Below, one piece after another: positions 34,988 to 44,165 of a stretch of 64,000 nucleotides of DNA. The notes below the pieces were generated by a model that was given only the letters and a program-made list of their open reading frames with translations, ran no database searches and was not told where the DNA came from. The stretch is taken from positions 1 to 64,000 of the forward strand of contig NZ_FNWO01000003.1 of NCBI RefSeq assembly GCF_900108475.1, in the 5' to 3' direction. The stretch is from Magnetospirillum fulvum (GTDB lineage Bacteria; Pseudomonadota; Alphaproteobacteria; Rhodospirillales; Magnetospirillaceae). The position numbers and the translations under genes are program-made. The stretch's first letter is position 1. Every line of letters starts with the position of its first letter.

Positions 34988-37792
34988 GTGCCCTCTGGTC
35001 CCGCCGCGCCCGGCGAGCCGGTCATGAGACGGCGCACGCCGCGCACCACGCCGGTGATCCGTCGGCCCGCCGACCTGATCGCCGGTGCCGCCACCTTGCT
35101 GCGCGAGCGGGCGTTCGACCGCGCCGTCGCCCTGCTGGAGCAGGCTCCGGGGGCGGTGATGGGGGGAGCGGCCGAACTGACCCTGCTGGGTGAAGGGCTG
35201 CTTGGTCTGGACTGCGATGCCAGTGCCGGGGCGGCGCTGGGGCGGGCGCTGGCGCTCGATCCCGGCTCGATTTCCGCCCGGCTGGCGTTGGGCCGTCTGC
35301 TGCTGCGGCGCAGCCGTTTTGCCGAGGCCGCCGCGATCCTGGGCGAGGCCGACCGGCTTTTGCCCGATACGCCCGACGTGCTGACCGCGCTCGGGCAGGC
35401 GATGCTGGGATTGCGCCGGTTCGACGTCGCCGAGGCCCTGTTGCGCCGCGCCGCCGCGCTCCGTCCCTACGATCCCTGGCCGTCGCTGGGGCTGGCGCTG
35501 CTGTTTTTCCTAAAAGGCGACTGGCGCACCGCGTTCCCGTATTACCGTCGGCGGCGGGCGTTGCCCAACGCGGTTCCGGCGCCGCGTCCGGGTGACAGGG
35601 TCTGGGCCGGGGAACCCCTGTCGGGCCGCTCGATCCTGCTCTATGGCGAGCAGGGGCGGGGGGACATGATCCAGTTCCTGCGCTTCGCTCCGATCCTGGC
35701 CGCAAACGGGGCCGAGGTCGCGATTGTCTGCCCGCCCGATCTGATGCCGATCGCTCCCGCCGGGCCACTTTTGATTCCGTTTTGGGGGCCGACCCGGCGG
35801 CGCTTCGACTTCGTTTCCTCGCTGATTGATGTTGCCGACGTCCTGGGCGTGACGGCTGAAACGGTCCCGGCGGCGATTCCCTATCTCAAGGTGCCGGAGC
35901 GACGGGGGGGGCTGCCTCCGGCTCCGGCCGGAACGCGGCTGCGCGTCGCCATCTGCTGGGCGGGGAGCGCCGCCCACAGTAACGATCTGGCCCGGTCGGT
36001 TCCGTTCGAGCTGTTCCTGCCGCTGCTGGGCTGCCCCGGACTCGAGTTGATCTCGGTTCAGGTCGGGCCGCGTGCCGCCGACATTGCCGCCGCCGGGGCG
36101 ACCCAGTTGGTACTCGATCTGTCGCCCCGCCTGGGCGATTTCGGCGATACCGCCGCGATGCTGGCCGAGACCGATCTGGTGATCTCGGTCGATACCTCGG
36201 TCGTTCATCTGGCCGGGGCGCTGGGCCGTCCGGTCTGGACCCTGATCCCCTATCATCCCGACTGGCGCTGGGGTCTGGGCTCGACCGCGACCCCGTGGTA
36301 TCCGACGATGCGTTTGTTCCGCCAGTCCGAACCGAGAGCGTGGGAGCCGGTGTTTACCGCGCTCCGCGCCGCGCTGGAAACGCTGGCGGCACCGCTTGCC
36401 CCCCGCCCGGTGCCGGAGATTCTGCTGGCCGAGGCCGAGCGCCTCAACAATCAGGCGCTGGGCGAGTTGAAGGCCGAGCGTCTCGACGCCGCCTGCGAGC
36501 GGCTGGGCCAAGGGGTGCGGAGCGTCGCCGACGTCGCCAAGATCTGGAACAATCTGGGGGTCGCGCTGCGCAAGCGCCGCCACTTCCCGGCCGCCGAAGC
36601 GGCGTTCCTGCGCGCCGTCGCGATCGAGCCCTCGCCGGGGCCGATCGGCAATCTGGCCAACACCCTGACCGATCTCGGCCGGATGGACGAAGCCCGCCGT
36701 TTGCAGGATCGCTTACTGGCGGCGTGCCCGCCCGAATCCAGTTCGATCTATAATTACGGCATCACTCTGAAGAACCAGGGCGAGGGCGAAGCGGCGTTGC
36801 GGGCGTTCGACCGGGCGCTCGAACTTGATCCCGCCAATTGCGACGCCCGCTGGGACCGGTCGCACGAATTGCTGCGGCTGGGACGCTGGGGCGAGGGGTG
36901 GCGCGATTACGAGATCCGCTGGTCGTTGCCCGACGCCGGAACGCTGGGGGCCTGCGCGCCGATGTGGAGCGGGCAGGCGCTGACCGGGCGGACGATCCTG
37001 GTGATCCCGGAACAGGGGTTTGGCGACACCGTGTTCGCGTTGCGCTTCCTGCCCGTGTTAAAGCGGCTGGGAGCCTGCGTCGTCGTCCAGGCCCAGCCCG
37101 AACTGCTCCGCCTGCTGGCCCGTTTCCCCTGGATCGACCATTTGGTCCCCAAGGGCTGCCCGCCGCCGGTGCCGGTCGATTTTCAGACCACCGGGATGAG
37201 CCTGCCCGGACACTCGCTTGCCGCCGGATATCACGATCCGGTCGGGGGGAAGCCCTATCTCTCGCCCGATCCCGCTTTGGCGACGATTGCGGCGGCGGCG
37301 ATTCCGCCGACCCCCGGCCTTAATATCGGCATCGTCTGGAGCGGCAGCCTGACCTTTCGCGGCAATGCGTATCGCCGCGCCGATCTGGCCGATTTCCTGC
37401 CGCTGGCCCGCGATCCCCGGGTGCGGCTGTTCTCGTTGCAGAAAGGCCCGGTGGCCGAGGATTTATATCGCCTGCGCGCCGGGGCCCTGGTGACTTCGCT
37501 CGATTCCCTGATGACCGATTTCGACATGACCGCCGCTCTGCTCGCCCGGCTGGACGGAATCGTGATGACCGACAGTTCGGTGGTGCATCTGGCCGGGGCG
37601 CTGGGGCGGCCGGTGTGGGCCGTACTGGGCGAACGGCCCTATTGGCTGTGGGGGCTGGGCGAGCGGACGTCGTGGTACGACAGCGTCCGGCTGGTTCGCC
37701 GTGCTCCGTCCGAACGCTGGGACGCGGTGATCGCCCGCGCCGGGCAGGACGCGGTCGAGACCCTGCTGCAAGCCAAGGCCCGCTTGGGCTGA
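34988..37792 (+). CDS. TPR protein with two glycosyltransferase-9-like modules
   Basis: A 934-residue cytoplasmic protein arranged as TPR - GT module - TPR - GT module. TPR-type helices occupy about 25-185 (LLERAFDRAVALLEQAP, RLALGRLLLRRSRFAEAAAI) and again about 480-625. Each GT-like module has a GxGD-type loop (GEQGRGDMIQFLRF; PEQGFGDTVFALRF) and the ending DTSVVHLAGALGRPVWTL or DSSVVHLAGALGRPVWAV, resembling the nucleotide-sugar-binding half of family 9 heptosyltransferases. It follows the exporter gene by 3 bases, so glycosylation of the giant protein is an attractive but unproven role. GTG 34988 is tentatively used; ATG 35024 is equally possible. Confidence 0.8.
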   Translation: MPSGPAAPGEPVMRRRTPRTTPVIRRPADLIAGAATLLRERAFDRAVALLEQAPGAVMGGAAELTLLGEGLLGLDCDASAGAALGRALALDPGSISARLALGRLLLRRSRFAEAAAILGEADRLLPDTPDVLTALGQAMLGLRRFDVAEALLRRAAALRPYDPWPSLGLALLFFLKGDWRTAFPYYRRRRALPNAVPAPRPGDRVWAGEPLSGRSILLYGEQGRGDMIQFLRFAPILAANGAEVAIVCPPDLMPIAPAGPLLIPFWGPTRRRFDFVSSLIDVADVLGVTAETVPAAIPYLKVPERRGGLPPAPAGTRLRVAICWAGSAAHSNDLARSVPFELFLPLLGCPGLELISVQVGPRAADIAAAGATQLVLDLSPRLGDFGDTAAMLAETDLVISVDTSVVHLAGALGRPVWTLIPYHPDWRWGLGSTATPWYPTMRLFRQSEPRAWEPVFTALRAALETLAAPLAPRPVPEILLAEAERLNNQALGELKAERLDAACERLGQGVRSVADVAKIWNNLGVALRKRRHFPAAEAAFLRAVAIEPSPGPIGNLANTLTDLGRMDEARRLQDRLLAACPPESSSIYNYGITLKNQGEGEAALRAFDRALELDPANCDARWDRSHELLRLGRWGEGWRDYEIRWSLPDAGTLGACAPMWSGQALTGRTILVIPEQGFGDTVFALRFLPVLKRLGACVVVQAQPELLRLLARFPWIDHLVPKGCPPPVPVDFQTTGMSLPGHSLAAGYHDPVGGKPYLSPDPALATIAAAAIPPTPGLNIGIVWSGSLTFRGNAYRRADLADFLPLARDPRVRLFSLQKGPVAEDLYRLRAGALVTSLDSLMTDFDMTAALLARLDGIVMTDSSVVHLAGALGRPVWAVLGERPYWLWGLGERTSWYDSVRLVRRAPSERWDAVIARAGQDAVETLLQAKARLG

Positions 37793-37797
37793 AACGC

Positions 37798-39144
37798 TCA
37801 GACCGGGCCGCGCTCCAGGGTGTTGATCGCGGGAAATTCGGGGGCTTCCTGATCGGAGTCCCGGCCGCAGACGATGCTGGCGACGGCGCAGGTGCCATAG
37901 ACGTTCAGCACGGTGCGGACCAGATCGAGGATCGGATCGACGGCGAGAAACAGCGCCACCGCCGCTTCGAACGGCAGCCCCAGCGGATTGCACAACAGCG
38001 CCATCAGGCCGATCGTCATCACCCCGGTGCCGCCGCTTGACGCCATCGCCGCCATCACCGAGGCGAACAAGATGAAGGCGTATTGCGAGAGGCCGAGGTC
38101 GATCCGGTACAATTGGGCGATGAACAGGGTCGAAATTCCGAAAAAGACCACCGGTCCGAACCGGCACAAGATGATGCCGAGCGGCACCACCAGTTCGAGG
38201 TCTTTGCGGTTGACGCCAAGCTTGTCCGACATTCCGTCGATCACCGAGGGGATGCAGGCGATGCTGTTGCGTGTCCCGATCGCCAGGACCAGGGCTTCAC
38301 GGAGGGCGGTGATCGGGGCCAGGATGCCGCAGCGGGTCCGCTGCTGGATGATGACCGCGAACAAGACGAAGACGACCAATGCGCCGATGCATTGGGCAGA
38401 GACGAACATCGCCATTGCCCGCACCGGTCCCAGGGGCGTTGCCGCCATGTCCGAGGCGAGCGGGGCCACCATCGCGCACAGCGCCAGCGGCAGCAGGGTG
38501 TTGACCCCCTTCATCATGCTCTGGCACGACTGAAAGACGATTTCGAGCGCGCCGGTCAGGGCGTCGGCCCGGCCGCGCGGCGTCATCCCCACCGCGACCC
38601 CGAACATCAACGAGAACATCAGCACCTTCAGATTGTCGCCGACGCTGAGGGCACGGAAGATGTTGTCGGGGACGATCTGGGCGATGAAGCGGGCCAGACC
38701 CTGGTCGTTTTTGACCGTCGGCGGGGTGCCGACCATCGAGATCTCGAAATCGGCCTGACGGTCGGAATTGCTGACCACCTCGCCCAGCGAGGCGATGTCG
38801 GTTTGTTCGAGATCGGCCCCAGGCGCGACGATCAGCCCGGTCGCCAGCCCGATTCCGGCGGCGACGATCATGCAGGCGACGATGGCGGCGGCGATCCGCC
38901 CGACTTGATGGGCGGCCCCGCCGGTCTCGAACAGCTTGGCCAGGCTGACCGTTACCGCCGAGATCAGCAGCGGCAGCACGATCATGCCGAGCAGGTCGAG
39001 AAAAAGCTTGCCGTAAGGGGCCAGCCCGGCGGCGAAGTCGGGGAGGAACAGGCCGATCGCGATGCCACACAGCAGCCCGGCAAAGACCGCGCTGGGGCTC
39101 GACATCACCCGGACCCAGCCGTTCAGCGAGGGGAAAAGGGTCAC
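37798..39144 (-). CDS. SLC1-type dicarboxylate/amino acid:cation symporter
   Basis: Inner-membrane secondary transporter of 448 residues with the SLC1 fold (GltP/DctA family). Visible motifs are the SSGGTGVMTIG serine-rich loop of hairpin 2, AVDPILDLVRTVLNVYG in TM8 with the substrate-binding Asp/Arg, and a long hydrophobic N-terminal half. In the archaeal GltPh model TM8 reads NxxGD with a sodium-site Asp; this protein has NVYGT, so that Asp is absent and proton coupling or a different substrate is possible. It overlaps the upstream binding-protein gene by 4 bases (ATGA). The substrate cannot be named from sequence. Confidence 0.88.
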   Translation of the reverse strand: MTLFPSLNGWVRVMSSPSAVFAGLLCGIAIGLFLPDFAAGLAPYGKLFLDLLGMIVLPLLISAVTVSLAKLFETGGAAHQVGRIAAAIVACMIVAAGIGLATGLIVAPGADLEQTDIASLGEVVSNSDRQADFEISMVGTPPTVKNDQGLARFIAQIVPDNIFRALSVGDNLKVLMFSLMFGVAVGMTPRGRADALTGALEIVFQSCQSMMKGVNTLLPLALCAMVAPLASDMAATPLGPVRAMAMFVSAQCIGALVVFVLFAVIIQQRTRCGILAPITALREALVLAIGTRNSIACIPSVIDGMSDKLGVNRKDLELVVPLGIILCRFGPVVFFGISTLFIAQLYRIDLGLSQYAFILFASVMAAMASSGGTGVMTIGLMALLCNPLGLPFEAAVALFLAVDPILDLVRTVLNVYGTCAVASIVCGRDSDQEAPEFPAINTLERGPV

Positions 39145-39989
39145 GGCGCGTCTCCCGGTTTCGGCGCGGCTTTGCCGAGGCGGCCCAGGACCGTTTCGAC
39201 CGTCAGCTTCGGGTTCATGTCATCAATATAGATATCCGCGAGTTGACGAAGCTGGACGTCGCGGGGATTGACCGCCATGCACAGATGGTCACGGGTGTCG
39301 GTCAGGAACGCTGTTTTCAAATGCAGAGCCAATTCCGGTTGCTCGATGACAAGGCGGCGGATTTCGAATTCGTCACGGTACAGCGTTGCGACGTCGCCGC
39401 GGACCAGCGCGGCGACCGCCTCGTCCCAGCGGGGGAATTCGACGATCTCGGCGCGGGGGAAGAGGCGGCGAGCATATTCGACATAAGACGTTTTCGCCAC
39501 CACTCCCAGACGGCCGTCGAAGCCGCGAATGATCTCGGACAGGTCGTGTTCGCGCGTTTCCCGCGCCAGCCAGACCCGGTTGAACGCCATGCCGTGGCGC
39601 AAGGTGAGATAGGGGGACGAGAAGCTGACCGAGCGCGCCCGCAGCAGGGTGCGACTCAGTTTCGAGATCGCGATGTCGGCTTGGCCCCGGACGACGATAT
39701 CGACGACGTCGTCATAGCTTCTGGCGGTGCGGTCGAACACGAGGTCGACCCCCAGCGCCCGCGCCAGCCCCTGGGCCAGTTCGACATCGACTCCCGCCAG
39801 CCCAGTCTCGGTCATCATGTGAAAGGGGGGGGCGTCGGCCTGGGTCATCGCCACCACCAGGGTGCCGCGCCGCAGGATTCGGTCGATATCGGCGGGGCGG
39901 TTGGCCGGATCGGCCCAGGCCGGGGCAATCGCAATCACCAGAAGCAAAGCCGAGAGCAAAAACAGCGCGAAGCCCGAACGTCGTGTCAT
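39141..39989 (-). CDS. Family 3 periplasmic solute-binding protein
   Basis: A 282-residue secreted binding protein: signal peptide MTRRSGFALFLLSALLLVIA with cleavage near PAWA, then RGTLVVAMTQADAPPFHM, GVDVELAQGLARALG and YDDVVDIVVRGQADIAIS, the standard family 3 (amino acid type) layout. Its gene is not next to ABC permeases but is fused by a 4-base overlap to a SLC1 symporter gene, so it may present ligand to the symporter or act as a sensor. Such pairing is less usual than with ABC systems. Confidence 0.88.
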   Translation of the reverse strand: MTRRSGFALFLLSALLLVIAIAPAWADPANRPADIDRILRRGTLVVAMTQADAPPFHMMTETGLAGVDVELAQGLARALGVDLVFDRTARSYDDVVDIVVRGQADIAISKLSRTLLRARSVSFSSPYLTLRHGMAFNRVWLARETREHDLSEIIRGFDGRLGVVAKTSYVEYARRLFPRAEIVEFPRWDEAVAALVRGDVATLYRDEFEIRRLVIEQPELALHLKTAFLTDTRDHLCMAVNPRDVQLRQLADIYIDDMNPKLTVETVLGRLGKAAPKPGDAP

Positions 39990-40046
39990 TCCATGTCCTT
40001 GTGATCCCCTCCCGGCGGGAGAAGGCGTCTTGCGTCAATAAACCGG

Positions 40047-40475
40047 CTATGGGGTGGTCCCGTCGGGCAGGCGGTGCGGCCGCGACAGGATATAGCCCGC
40101 CCCGATCAGGCAGAGTGCCCCCATCGACACCACCGCGATCCACGGGGCCTGGGTGAAGAAACCGACATAGACCATGCTGAGGCTCATCGCGCCGACGGCG
40201 ACGATCTTGGCCGTCAGCGGGATTACCTTGTAGCGCTCCCAGCGCTGGAGCGGTGGCCCGAACAGGCGGTGGGTCAACAGCCAGTGATGGAAACGGTGCG
40301 AGGAGCGGGCAAAGCACCACAACGCCAGCAGCATGAACGGCGTCGTCGGCAGAACCGGGAGGAAAACGCCCAGCACGCCCAGGCCGAAAAAAACCCAGCC
40401 CAGCCCCAGCAGGAAAAGACGCTTGACCCCGGTCGCCTCGTGGTCCGGCTCCGTCATCGCCGTACTCTCCGTCAT
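40047..40475 (-). CDS. DUF454 (YbaN-like) small membrane protein
   Basis: A 142-residue protein of the DUF454 family: RLFLLGLGWVFFGLGVLGVF followed by LPVLPTTPFMLLALWCFARS and RFHHWLLTHRLFGPPLQRWE are its conserved signatures, with two further membrane segments to the C-terminus. ATG 40475 is used; a TTG at 40487 and an ATG at 40457 are alternatives. E. coli YbaN is known only as an inner-membrane protein and no reaction is established. It stands alone between the binding protein and the histidine kinase. Confidence 0.88.
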   Translation of the reverse strand: MTESTAMTEPDHEATGVKRLFLLGLGWVFFGLGVLGVFLPVLPTTPFMLLALWCFARSSHRFHHWLLTHRLFGPPLQRWERYKVIPLTAKIVAVGAMSLSMVYVGFFTQAPWIAVVSMGALCLIGAGYILSRPHRLPDGTTP

Positions 40476-40602
40476 CTGTCGGATCAATCCTTATTTCGGA
40501 CTATGGGCATTTCGCTGCGGTCGATCCAGTCCCGGCACGGAAACAGTGTGTGAATTCTTGAGTCCGGCGGAGCTTGCGCAGCCAATGACGTGTTTGATCC
40601 CG

Positions 40603-43600
40603 CTATAGACTCTCTTTTTGCGGGATAGTGTCGAATTCACCGGGGGCGGGACGGGTCAACCCGGCTGTGGTCCGGGGACGGGCGTGGCGCAAGATCGCCG
40701 CCACCAGCACATCCGGGTCGATCGGCTTGACGACATGTTCGACCATCCCGGACTCGAGGCAACGCTGATGTTCCTCCTCCATCGCGTGGGCGGTCAGCCC
40801 GATCACCGGCAGGGTTGGGGTCAGGGCGACGATCGCGGCGGCAAGATTATAGCCATCCATCTCGGGCATCTGGATGTCGGTCAGCACGGCGTCGAACCCC
40901 GCCAGTCCCCGCTGTTGTAGCGCGTCGAGCGCCAGCCGTCCGTTCTCGACGATCAGCAGCGTGGCTCCTTCGGACAAGACGATGTCCTCGAGCACCAGCC
41001 GGTTCACCTCGTTATCCTCGGCGGCGAGAATCGACAGACCGGACAGCCGGGCATGAGGCGGGGTAAAGACGACCGACAGCCCGCTTTTCTGCGCGGCGGC
41101 CAGTTCGGCGCGGAGATGGCGGGGCCGCAACGGCCGTTCGATCCGAGCCATGGAATCCCGCCATTCCGAAGGAATATCGTTCTGACCTGGGATCGTCACG
41201 CCCACCAGACGCCGCCGTCCGGTCAGCGCGGCACCGATCGCGGGGCGGTTGGCGGGGTCGGCCAAGATGGCGGCATCGATCACGATCAGGGCCGCATCGG
41301 CGGGAAGGGTGTCGAGCGAGGATAACACCCGGCAATCGTCGAAGGCGGCGCAGAGGCGGGCGGTCTCGGCGTCTCGCAGACCGAACAGGGCCAGGATGCC
41401 GGGCGGGGTCGGGCCGGGCGGCGTCGCTCCGGTCAGCGGCAGGCGGATCTCGAACCGGCTGCCTCGCTCCGGCGCGGTTTCGACCGCGATTGTCCCCCCC
41501 ATCATCTCGACCAGATGATTGGTGATTGCCAGCCCCAGGCCGGTCCCGCCGAATTGCCGGGTGGTCGATCCATCCGCCTGCTCGAACGGCTGGAACAGAC
41601 GATCGACCGTTTCGGGCGCCATGCCGATACCGCTATCGGCGACCGCGATGGTCAGGCTCCCCGTTTCGGCGGCGATCGACAGCGTCACCGATCCGCCAGC
41701 CGGGGTGAATTTGACCGCGTTGGAGAGCAGGTTGAGCAGAACCTGATAGAGCCGTTTTGAATCCCCCAGGCATTCGGCGGGCAGACCGGCCGCTTCCTCG
41801 ACCTCCAGCCGCAGCCCCTTGGCAAAGGCTCGCATCGCGACGGTGCGGATTGAGCGGTCGATCACCTCGCCCAGGTCGATTGGAACCGATTCGATCTGCA
41901 TCTTGCCGGATTCGATCTTGGAGAAATCCAGGATGTCATCGACGATCCCCTGGAGGCCGGTACCGGAATCGAGAATGGCGTCGAAATAATCCTGGCACTT
42001 TCGGCGGTCGGGTTCCTTGGCCCCGATCCGGGCCAGACCCAGCACGGCGGTGAGCGGGGTGCGGATTTCGTGACTCATGTTGGCGAGGAATTCGCGCCGC
42101 ACCCGGGCCAGCCGCTCGGCTTCGGCCAGTGCCGCCTCGCGCGCCGCCTCGGTCGCCTTGCGTCGCGAGATATCGGTGAAGCTGACCACCGCACCGACGA
42201 TCATTCCCGCCCGGACCATCGGATGCGACGAATAACTGACATGAACGGTGTGGCCATCGGCATGACGGAACGCGGCGTCCTCGACCCGGCAAATCCGTCC
42301 GGTCCGCAAGGTGTCCCGGATCGAAGGCGGGGTGCCCGGAGCGGCCTCGCCGTCGCCCTCGCCGCGTTTCAGCAGATCATGGGCGAAGCGTCCCTGCAAT
42401 TGGCCGGGGGCATAGCCCAGCATTGATCCGGCACTGGGGTTCAAGAAGGTGATTCGCCCCTCGGGATCAATACCGTACAATCCATCAGCGGTGGATTCCA
42501 AGATTAACCGCACGCGGGCCTCGGCGGCTTCCAGATCGGCGGTACGCGCCGTCACCAGGGTTTCCAGGTGGTGACGGTAATCCTCCAGTTCGGCGTCGAT
42601 GATCTTGCGCTCGGTGATATCGACGAACGAGACGAGGCAATCGTCGCGTAACATCGCGGCGGCGATCAGAACGGACAGTTCGGTTCCGTCCCGGCTGGTG
42701 ACACGGTATTCAGCCGGGGCGGCGTTGCTCTGGGCCTCGGCGGTCCGACTGACCAAAGCGGGCCAGTCGGCGATCACTTTGGTGCGGTATTCAAGATCGG
42801 GATGGGCGCGCCGCCACCATTCCTCGAGGGTCGCCACCTCGTCGCGGCGATAGCCGAACATCTGTTCGAAGCGGGAATTGGTATCGAGCAGAGCGCCGTT
42901 GCGGTCGAACACGCAGAGCGCGACCGGGGCGAGTTCGAACAGGCGCTGGAATCTCTGGTTGCTGACGCTCTGGCCGAACAGCGCGGATTCGCGTGCCGCA
43001 GCCACTGCGGTCAAACGGTCGCGGACCGCCTCGATTTCGTCGATCGTCGCGGCTGCGCCGGGGGTCGGGACGGGGGCGGAGGGGGCGGTCAGCGAGGCCA
43101 GCGAGCGGGTCAGCTTTCGGCTGGCAACCAGTCCGCCGAACAGACCGGCCAGGATCGCCGCCAGGATCATCCCGGTGAAATTGGCGGCGACCAGCCGGTT
43201 CGGGGTGCTGATCAGACCTTGCGGAACCTCAAGACTCACCGACCAGGGCGAAACCGACGAGGCCAGGCTGTACGTCCGGCGCGGGCTGTCCGGAGACAGC
43301 CCGCTGGTGCGGCTGGCGATCACCGTTCCATTGCCGTCCAGCAGGGTCGTCGACCAGTCGGCCGGCAGGGCGATGTCGTCAAGCCGAGCCTGCAACCGTT
43401 TCGCCTCGACCACCGCGACGATCACCGAGGCGCGGGGGCCGCTCGTAGGCACCGGGACTCCGATCCCGACCAGTCGTTCGCCGTTGATCGGCCCCAGGAA
43501 CAGGTCGCCGACGGCGGGCTTGCCGGTTTCAAGCGCGGTGCGGGCGGCGGAGTGGCCCTTGACCACCGGCAGCTTGGGCAGGGGCGAGCCAAAGGGAACG

Positions 43601-43929
43601 CGGGTGGAAAAGACCATCTTCTGGTCGGCATCGGCCATCACGACATGGCTGCCGAAGCTATTGCGGAACGCCTGGGCTTCTTTGTACAGGTCGGACCAGC
43701 GCGCCGGGTCTTCGACCAGGGGGGAGGCGGCGAGCATCTTCAGCGCCCCGACCTGACTTCCGATCATCCGATCAATCGTCGAGGCGATGTTGTGGATTAG
43801 GTAGGTTGCCTCAAGGTCGCGCCGCTCCTCGTACTGACGTAATTGGTCGATCGCCAGATACACCGACACCAGCACCAGCGGCAGAATGCAGATCCAGATC
43901 AGTCGGCTGAGAAATCCGCGCAGGCTCAT
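40603..43929 (-). CDS. Hybrid sensor histidine kinase with periplasmic sensor, two PAS domains and receiver
   Basis: A 1,108-residue membrane kinase. TM1 near 10-30, a periplasmic region of about 230 residues with a Cache-like look (SLASSVSPWSVSLEVPQG near its end), TM2 near 255-280, then PAS 1 (LFELAPVALCVFDRNG), PAS 2 (ILESTADGLYGIDPEG), HisKA with His620 in MSHEIRTPL, and the HATPase with DSGIGM and FGGTGLGLAI. A degenerate receiver-like segment follows (about 850-930), then a true receiver with Asp1018 in LTDIQMPEMDG. No HPt domain is present, so phosphate must pass to another protein. ATG 43929 is preferred (GGGG upstream, correct TM1); an ATG 36 bases upstream exists. No cognate regulator is adjacent. 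Confidence 0.9.
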   Translation of the reverse strand: MSLRGFLSRLIWICILPLVLVSVYLAIDQLRQYEERRDLEATYLIHNIASTIDRMIGSQVGALKMLAASPLVEDPARWSDLYKEAQAFRNSFGSHVVMADADQKMVFSTRVPFGSPLPKLPVVKGHSAARTALETGKPAVGDLFLGPINGERLVGIGVPVPTSGPRASVIVAVVEAKRLQARLDDIALPADWSTTLLDGNGTVIASRTSGLSPDSPRRTYSLASSVSPWSVSLEVPQGLISTPNRLVAANFTGMILAAILAGLFGGLVASRKLTRSLASLTAPSAPVPTPGAAATIDEIEAVRDRLTAVAAARESALFGQSVSNQRFQRLFELAPVALCVFDRNGALLDTNSRFEQMFGYRRDEVATLEEWWRRAHPDLEYRTKVIADWPALVSRTAEAQSNAAPAEYRVTSRDGTELSVLIAAAMLRDDCLVSFVDITERKIIDAELEDYRHHLETLVTARTADLEAAEARVRLILESTADGLYGIDPEGRITFLNPSAGSMLGYAPGQLQGRFAHDLLKRGEGDGEAAPGTPPSIRDTLRTGRICRVEDAAFRHADGHTVHVSYSSHPMVRAGMIVGAVVSFTDISRRKATEAAREAALAEAERLARVRREFLANMSHEIRTPLTAVLGLARIGAKEPDRRKCQDYFDAILDSGTGLQGIVDDILDFSKIESGKMQIESVPIDLGEVIDRSIRTVAMRAFAKGLRLEVEEAAGLPAECLGDSKRLYQVLLNLLSNAVKFTPAGGSVTLSIAAETGSLTIAVADSGIGMAPETVDRLFQPFEQADGSTTRQFGGTGLGLAITNHLVEMMGGTIAVETAPERGSRFEIRLPLTGATPPGPTPPGILALFGLRDAETARLCAAFDDCRVLSSLDTLPADAALIVIDAAILADPANRPAIGAALTGRRRLVGVTIPGQNDIPSEWRDSMARIERPLRPRHLRAELAAAQKSGLSVVFTPPHARLSGLSILAAEDNEVNRLVLEDIVLSEGATLLIVENGRLALDALQQRGLAGFDAVLTDIQMPEMDGYNLAAAIVALTPTLPVIGLTAHAMEEEHQRCLESGMVEHVVKPIDPDVLVAAILRHARPRTTAGLTRPAPGEFDTIPQKESL

Positions 43930-44165
43930 CGCATCGCCCCAACCGCTGGGAAACCGAGCGGCCATACCAAGGCGTCAGGCGGCTCGGCGGCAGGCCGTTC
44001 CGACCTGCCGTCATATCGCCGCCCGTGCGCGGTCATGGCCTACCCCGCACTCCATCGCGACCTCGCAAAGGCCGTTCTGGATAAATCTAAGGTAATAGTA
44101 CCCTTTTTGCGAGCCTGAGAAGAAGCTGAATTTTGTCTTGCGGTTTCCCTGGGGCTGGGCGGCGA

